From: an uncultured Christensenellaceae bacterium | GTDB taxonomy: Bacteria > Bacillota > Clostridia > Christensenellales > Pumilibacteraceae | Assembly: GCA_910587595.1 (NCBI GenBank) | Contig: CAJULQ010000009.1 | Coordinates: 1 to 48,031, forward strand | DNA: 48,031 bases | Reading direction: 5' to 3' | In this document: positions 44,207-48,031 of the stretch, in pieces | Position numbering within the stretch: position 1 is the stretch's first letter | Layout: every line of letters starts with the position of its first letter | The notes under the pieces: generated by a model | Seen by the model: only the letters and a program-made list of their open reading frames with translations | The model's database searches: none | Told to the model about the DNA's origin: nothing | Made by a program: the position numbers and the translations under genes

Positions 44207-45610
44207 CTAACCCACCATGATGTTGGCTTCGGGATAGCCGATGCGGTCGTCGATGCCTTTTTTGTGTAAGAACATAAGGCCTATGGTTACCATGCCCACC
44301 CGTCCGAAAAACATAAGTAGGCTCAAAACGATCTTTCCGGGCACGGAAAGCGTGGCCGTGATGCCGCAACTGAGGCCGGCGGTCGTGTAGGCCGAAATGG
44401 TTTCGAACAGCACGTTTTCCAACGTGAGCGTTTGGGGCGCGGCGTGGCCTTTTTCCGTGCACAACAAGATCACGGTGGATAAGAGCACCACGGCCAAACT
44501 GCTGATAAACACGCCCGACGCTTTGCGGGTCACGTGCGGGTCGATCTTGCGGCGGCGTACCGTTACGTCGTCGTTGCCGCGAATGCCCGCGATCATCACC
44601 AATAGAAGAACGGCGAACGTGGCCGTGCGGATACCGCCGCCCGTCGAGCCGGGGGAGGCGCCCACAAACATGAGAAACATGGTAACGAATTTGCTGGCGG
44701 GCCTAAGTTCGCTTTGTTCCACGGTGGCAAAGCCGGTGCTGCGCGGCGTAACGGATTGAAAGAGGGAAGATAGGAGCTTATCGCCCAAAGTCTTGTTGCC
44801 CATGGTGCGCACGTTGGAATATTCCGCGCCGAAATAGAATACCCACCCAAACAGTATGAGCGCAAACGAAGTGATCAAAACGATCTTTGTGTGGAACGAA
44901 AGTTTGCGGAAATTGCATTTGTTGCTGCCCAGATCCATCAAAACGGTAAAGCCGAGGCCGCCCAAAATGATGAGGAAGGAAACGGACAAGTTCACCATCA
45001 CGTTGCCCGCAAACCCCATGAGCGAGGTGCCCGCGCCTTGCGTTACGCCCATCACGTCGAATCCCGCGTTGCAAAAAGCGGATACCGAAGTGAAAAAAGC
45101 TTGCCAAACGCCGATACCGCCGTTGCGAGAAACAAAGGGGTATAACAACAGTAAAAAGCCTATGCTTTCTATGCCCAGCGTTACTACCATGATATTGCGC
45201 CCCAAGCGCACCATGCCGCGGTTTTCGTTTTGGTTGAATTCCGCGCGCATCACCAAACGGTCGCGTATGGTGATCTTGCGGCGCAACAACAGCATAAAAA
45301 GCGTTGTTATGCACATGAAACCCACGCCGCCGAATTGAATGAGTATTAATAGCACCGCTTGCCCGAACGCGCTGAAGTGGCAAGCCGTGTCGCCCACCAC
45401 CGACAGACCCGTGGTAGACACCGCGCTGGTGGCCGTGAATATCGCGTCCAAAAAGTTGAGCCACTGTCTGTTTTTGGCGCTGATAGGCAAGCACAGCAAA
45501 AACGCGCCGAAAAGAATAACGCCCAAAAATCCCAGCACGATGATGTGCGCCGAGTTGAGGCGAATGCGCCGCTTTCGTAAAAATTTATGGTGTCGCTCGG
45601 ATGTTGTCAT
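44207..45610 (-). CDS. Potassium transporter membrane subunit (KtrB/TrkH family)
   Basis: K+ translocating subunit, 467 residues, with four M1-P-M2 repeats. The selectivity filter loops are visible in order as STTGLS (about 65-70), FCNAGFD, RSTGFA and TTAGLS. It lies 6 bases after the ispDF stop on the same strand and 44 bases before the ktrA gene, so the pair works together in the same operon. The start ATG has only a weak TAAG upstream, which suggests coupling to ispDF translation. It is an ordinary family member, length included. Confidence 0.93.
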   Translation of the reverse strand: MTTSERHHKFLRKRRIRLNSAHIIVLGFLGVILFGAFLLCLPISAKNRQWLNFLDAIFTATSAVSTTGLSVVGDTACHFSAFGQAVLLILIQFGGVGFMCITTLFMLLLRRKITIRDRLVMRAEFNQNENRGMVRLGRNIMVVTLGIESIGFLLLLYPFVSRNGGIGVWQAFFTSVSAFCNAGFDVMGVTQGAGTSLMGFAGNVMVNLSVSFLIILGGLGFTVLMDLGSNKCNFRKLSFHTKIVLITSFALILFGWVFYFGAEYSNVRTMGNKTLGDKLLSSLFQSVTPRSTGFATVEQSELRPASKFVTMFLMFVGASPGSTGGGIRTATFAVLLLVMIAGIRGNDDVTVRRRKIDPHVTRKASGVFISSLAVVLLSTVILLCTEKGHAAPQTLTLENVLFETISAYTTAGLSCGITATLSVPGKIVLSLLMFFGRVGMVTIGLMFLHKKGIDDRIGYPEANIMVG

Positions 45611-45616
45611 GTTTTC

Positions 45617-46771
45617 TTACTTCGAATTATGTTGTGGATCGTATGTGAGTAAACAGCTTGCGCCGGCCGCCATGCCTTTTTCTTCGCCCACGATACCGAG
45701 ATGTTCGGCAGTGGTGGCCGAAACGTTCACGCGGCTTTCGTCCGTTTGCAAAACGTTACAAAGCGACCGCCGTATGGCGCCGATGTGGGGCATAAGTTTG
45801 GGCTTTTGCGCCAACACCACCGCCGACACGTTGCCCACCGTGTAGCCGAGGTCGGACACGCGGCGGCATACGTCTTGCAATAACAGCAAACTGTCGATGC
45901 CTTCGGTTGCGGGGTCGGTGTCGGGGAAGAGCACGCCGATATCGGGCAGATCGGCCGCCGATAAAATCGCGTCCGTCACGGCATGCGTGAGAACGTCGGC
46001 GTCGCTGTGCCCTTGCAAGCCTTTGTCGTGCGGGATATGCACGCCGCCCAAAATAAGCTCGCGCCCCGCGCACAGCGGGTGCACGTCGAACCCCGTGCCG
46101 ATCTTGGTGTAGGCGGGCGCGCCTACTACGAGGTCGGCGGGCGTGGTGATCTTTTTGTTTTCGTATTCCCCCGTCACAATATGCGGGGTGTAGCCGGCCG
46201 CCGCAAACAGCTCGGCGTCGTCGGTGAACGTGCCGTCCGTTTTGGCGTAGGCGTCGCACAACTGCGCGTACGAAAAGGTTTGCGGCGTTTGCATGCACCA
46301 GAGTTTGTCGCGGCACAGCGATTTGGTGATCACGCCGTTTTCCGCCTCTTTCACGGTGTCTACCGCGGGCACGGCCGCAATGCCGCTGCCGAACGCCTTG
46401 GCCGCGCGCACCGTATCGTCGATCAGTCGGGGGGTAACGAACGGGCGGGCGCCGTCGTGAATGACCACGATGTCGCACCCCGCGGCCGCTTGCAACCCGT
46501 TTTGCACAGAACGCGTGCGCGTGTCGCCGCCCGCCACCACGCACACGTTTTCGTAAGACGCCGCCAGCGCTTGCACCGCGCGGCGGTCGGCCTCGTTGGC
46601 CGCTATCACCACGCGGGACACGCAACTTTTGGCGAACGCGTCCAAAACATATTCGAGCAACGTTTTGTGCCCGATGGCATACAATACCTTATTATAAGAA
46701 AGCCCCGTGCGCGATCCCGTGCCGCCGCACAGCACCACGGCGCAAACGTCGTTGCCGTCAGATGATCTCAT
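45617..46771 (-). CDS. ispDF: Bifunctional IspD/IspF (MEP isoprenoid pathway)
   Basis: Fusion of 2-C-methyl-D-erythritol 4-phosphate cytidylyltransferase (IspD, about 1-220) and 2-C-methyl-D-erythritol 2,4-cyclodiphosphate synthase (IspF, about 221-384). The IspD part has VVLCGGTGSRTG (nucleotide loop), KVL, DGARPFV and MQTPQTF. The IspF part has GTGFDVHPL (metal Asp229, His231), GHSDADVLTHA (His263), FPDTDP and TTAEHLGIVGEEKGMAA. Start ATG 46771 gives the normal IspD N-terminus and overlaps the S4 gene by 14 bases; the ribosome site AAGGAGG lies 14 bases upstream, rather far. Catalytic residues appear intact in both halves. Confidence 0.93.
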   Translation of the reverse strand: MRSSDGNDVCAVVLCGGTGSRTGLSYNKVLYAIGHKTLLEYVLDAFAKSCVSRVVIAANEADRRAVQALAASYENVCVVAGGDTRTRSVQNGLQAAAGCDIVVIHDGARPFVTPRLIDDTVRAAKAFGSGIAAVPAVDTVKEAENGVITKSLCRDKLWCMQTPQTFSYAQLCDAYAKTDGTFTDDAELFAAAGYTPHIVTGEYENKKITTPADLVVGAPAYTKIGTGFDVHPLCAGRELILGGVHIPHDKGLQGHSDADVLTHAVTDAILSAADLPDIGVLFPDTDPATEGIDSLLLLQDVCRRVSDLGYTVGNVSAVVLAQKPKLMPHIGAIRRSLCNVLQTDESRVNVSATTAEHLGIVGEEKGMAAGASCLLTYDPQHNSK

Positions 46772-46997
46772 ACAGTTGCGACGCTTCCTCCTTGCTCGCT
46801 TTTTCGTTGAGCGATTTGACCACAAACCGCAGTTCGCCCGCCGAAAAGCGTACGCGCACCACGTCGCCCACTTTGAGGCGATACGAGGGTTTGACCGCCT
46901 TGTCGCCCACATAAACGTTGCCGCCCGCGCAAGCATCGTTGGCCACGCCGCGCCGTTTGAGAATGCGCGACACTTTTAAGAACTTGTCCATTCGCAT
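46758..46997 (-). CDS. S4-domain RNA-binding protein (RqcP/HslR-like)
   Basis: A 79-residue protein made of one S4 domain: MRMDKFLKVSRILKRRGVAN, then VGDKAVKPSYRLKVGDVVRVRF. It matches the RqcP (YlmH-like/HSP15) type that binds stalled 50S subunits and supports alanine-tailing in ribosome quality control in Bacillus. The start at ATG 46997 has no Shine-Dalgarno; the -10 TATACT ends only 7 bases before it, so the message may be leaderless. A second ATG two codons later is possible. It is the first gene of the S4-ispDF-ktrB-ktrA operon. Confidence 0.85.
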   Translation of the reverse strand: MRMDKFLKVSRILKRRGVANDACAGGNVYVGDKAVKPSYRLKVGDVVRVRFSAGELRFVVKSLNEKASKEEASQLYEII

Positions 46998-47004
46998 ATC
47001 TAAC

Positions 47005-47033
47005 AGTATAGCACTTTCTTCGGCGGAACGCAA
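47005..47033 (-). promoter_or_regulatory. Promoter of the S4-ispDF-ktrBA operon
   Basis: Minus-strand TTGCGT (47033-47028), 17 bases, TATACT (47010-47005). Transcription should begin about 7 bases further on, at or next to the ATG 46997. Confidence 0.6.
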
Positions 47034-47089
47034 ACAATTTGCGGGTGTGCGTTTTGCGCGGTTTTGGACGGCCGCCGACACAAAATGCT

Positions 47090-47119
47090 TTGACAAACCC
47101 GACGAAATCGTGCTACCAT
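47090..47119 (+). promoter_or_regulatory. Promoter of tcdA
   Basis: TTGACA (47090-47095), 18 bases, TACCAT (47114-47119), 38 bases before the ATG at 47158. Divergent from the S4 operon promoter. Confidence 0.6.
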
Positions 47120-47157
47120 ACTTTTGAAACCATTGCAAGCAAAGGGAGAAAAGACAA

Positions 47158-47886
47158 ATGGCGCACGAACAAGAAAATTGGCTTTGCCGCACCGAGCGTT
47201 TGTTCGGCAAAGCGGCCGTTGCGCGGTTGGCGTCGTGCCGCGTGGCGGTGTTCGGTTTAGGCGGCGTGGGCGGCTATGCGGCCGAGGCTTTGGCGCGCTC
47301 CGGCATAGGCGCGCTCGATCTTATCGATAACGACACGGTGCATATTTCCAACCTCAACCGCCAACTGTACGCCACGCACAAAACGTTGGGGCGCTACAAA
47401 GCGGACGTGGCCGCCGAACGGATCGCCGAGATAAACCCCGCGGCCGAGGTGCGCGTGCATAAGCTGTTTTATCTGCCCGACCAAGACGCGTTTTTCGATT
47501 TCAAACAATACGACTATATAATAGATGCCGTGGACACGGTAACGGCCAAGATCGGATTGGCGGTGCAAGCGGCCAAAGCGGGCACGCCCATTCTATCGTG
47601 TATGGGCACGGGCAACAAGACAAACCCCGCGGCATTCGAAGTGGCGGATATTTTTGATACCTCGGTGTGTCCGCTGGCGCGCGTGATGCGCTCGGAACTC
47701 AAGCGGCGGGGTGTGCCCGCGCTCAAAGTGGTGTATAGCAAAGAGCCGCCCGTTCGCACGAACGAAGGGGGCGAGGAAGACGCGCGCGTGCCGGCCAGCA
47801 ATGCCTTTGTGCCCGCGGCGGCCGGTTTTATTATGGCGGGCGAGGCCGTTAAAGATCTTATGGGCGCGGAGATCGCGCGCCAATAA
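47158..47886 (+). CDS. tcdA: tRNA threonylcarbamoyladenosine dehydratase (TcdA/CsdL)
   Basis: An E1-like adenylating enzyme that uses ATP to cyclise t6A at position 37 of ANN-decoding tRNAs to ct6A. The 242-residue protein has the Rossmann motif AVFGLGGVGGY (Gly33-Gly38), the acid block LIDNDTV, the SNLNRQLY adenylate loop (Arg68), Lys81, and the DYIIDAVDTV block. The C-terminal part has CPLARVMRSELKRRGV; many relatives have an Asp where this one has the Cys. GGGAG precedes the ATG. A monocistronic gene on its own promoter; no clear terminator follows, only a weak AAACGC/GCGTTT pairing. Confidence 0.9.
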   Translation: MAHEQENWLCRTERLFGKAAVARLASCRVAVFGLGGVGGYAAEALARSGIGALDLIDNDTVHISNLNRQLYATHKTLGRYKADVAAERIAEINPAAEVRVHKLFYLPDQDAFFDFKQYDYIIDAVDTVTAKIGLAVQAAKAGTPILSCMGTGNKTNPAAFEVADIFDTSVCPLARVMRSELKRRGVPALKVVYSKEPPVRTNEGGEEDARVPASNAFVPAAAGFIMAGEAVKDLMGAEIARQ

Positions 47887-47959
47887 AAACGCTCCCGTAA
47901 AAGATGTTTGCGTTTGTGCCGAAAAAGCAAAAAAAATACAAAAAGTTTTTATAAATCGT

Positions 47960-47988
47960 TTGACATTTCCGAATAGATATGATAATAT
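47960..47988 (+). promoter_or_regulatory. Near-consensus promoter at the right edge
   Basis: TTGACA (47960-47965), 17 bases, TAATAT (47983-47988). The 43 bases behind it to the window end contain no start with a ribosome site that I can support, so the product (protein or RNA) lies beyond the window. Confidence 0.75.
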
Positions 47989-48031
47989 ATAAAAGCTGTC
48001 TGTTTTAGGGCGGCTAAGCGATGCACATTGA

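Overview
The window (about 48 kb, G+C-rich) reads as a chromosomal segment of a spore-forming Firmicute, most likely an uncultured gut-type member of the Clostridia. The reasons are a GerA/GerB/GerC spore germination operon, a Ktr/Trk potassium uptake pair, an IspDF fusion, BspA-type leucine-rich-repeat lipoproteins, a GH43 lipoprotein and Gram-positive ribosome binding sites. No tRNA, rRNA, CRISPR array, transposase or phage gene was seen.

Left part (1-13340). A queuosine-precursor operon (queD-queE-folE, minus strand, folE cut by the window edge) is led by what looks like a preQ1-I riboswitch with an intrinsic terminator. Divergent from it is a membrane-anchored endonuclease/exonuclease/phosphatase-fold protein. 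A type IIA topoisomerase B/A pair follows. Next is a three-gene set of lipoproteins: GH43 glycosidase with a lectin-like domain, BspA-type LRR protein, and an Ig-like protein. It ends at a clear terminator.

Centre (13354-39299). Ten co-directional genes, with gaps of at most about 75 bp and several overlaps, form an operon of almost 26 kb. It has two promoter-like sites, the first with a run of nine G between -35 and -10. Gene 1 fuses a GH3 beta-glucosidase fold lacking its catalytic nucleophile to two membrane helices and a McrB-like AAA domain lacking both Walker motifs. Genes 2 and 4 are McrB-like AAA+ ATPases whose C-terminal modules are almost identical at DNA level (about 1.16 kb) but sit on different membrane anchors. 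Gene 3 is a DUF2357-like (McrC-side) protein ending in a long coiled coil where a nuclease might be expected. Genes 5 and 6 are N-terminally anchored MBG-repeat surface proteins of 656 and 2795 residues. Genes 7-10 are membrane proteins: one with DUF975-like character, one small, one with an external LRR domain, and a 1362-residue protein with a CvpA-like membrane region. I know of no described system with this composition. My inference is a membrane-spanning machine with an intracellular AAA+ motor/pseudo-motor complex and extracellular Ig-like fibres.

Right part (39300-48031). A GerA-type operon (gerA-gerB-gerC) follows on the plus strand. Converging on it is a minus-strand operon: S4-domain RNA-binding protein, ispDF, ktrB/trkH, ktrA/trkA. 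Its promoter lies so close to the first start codon that the message may be leaderless. Divergent from it is tcdA (t6A dehydratase). A near-consensus promoter at the right edge drives something outside the window.

All calls come from reading the sequence and its translation. No database search was possible.
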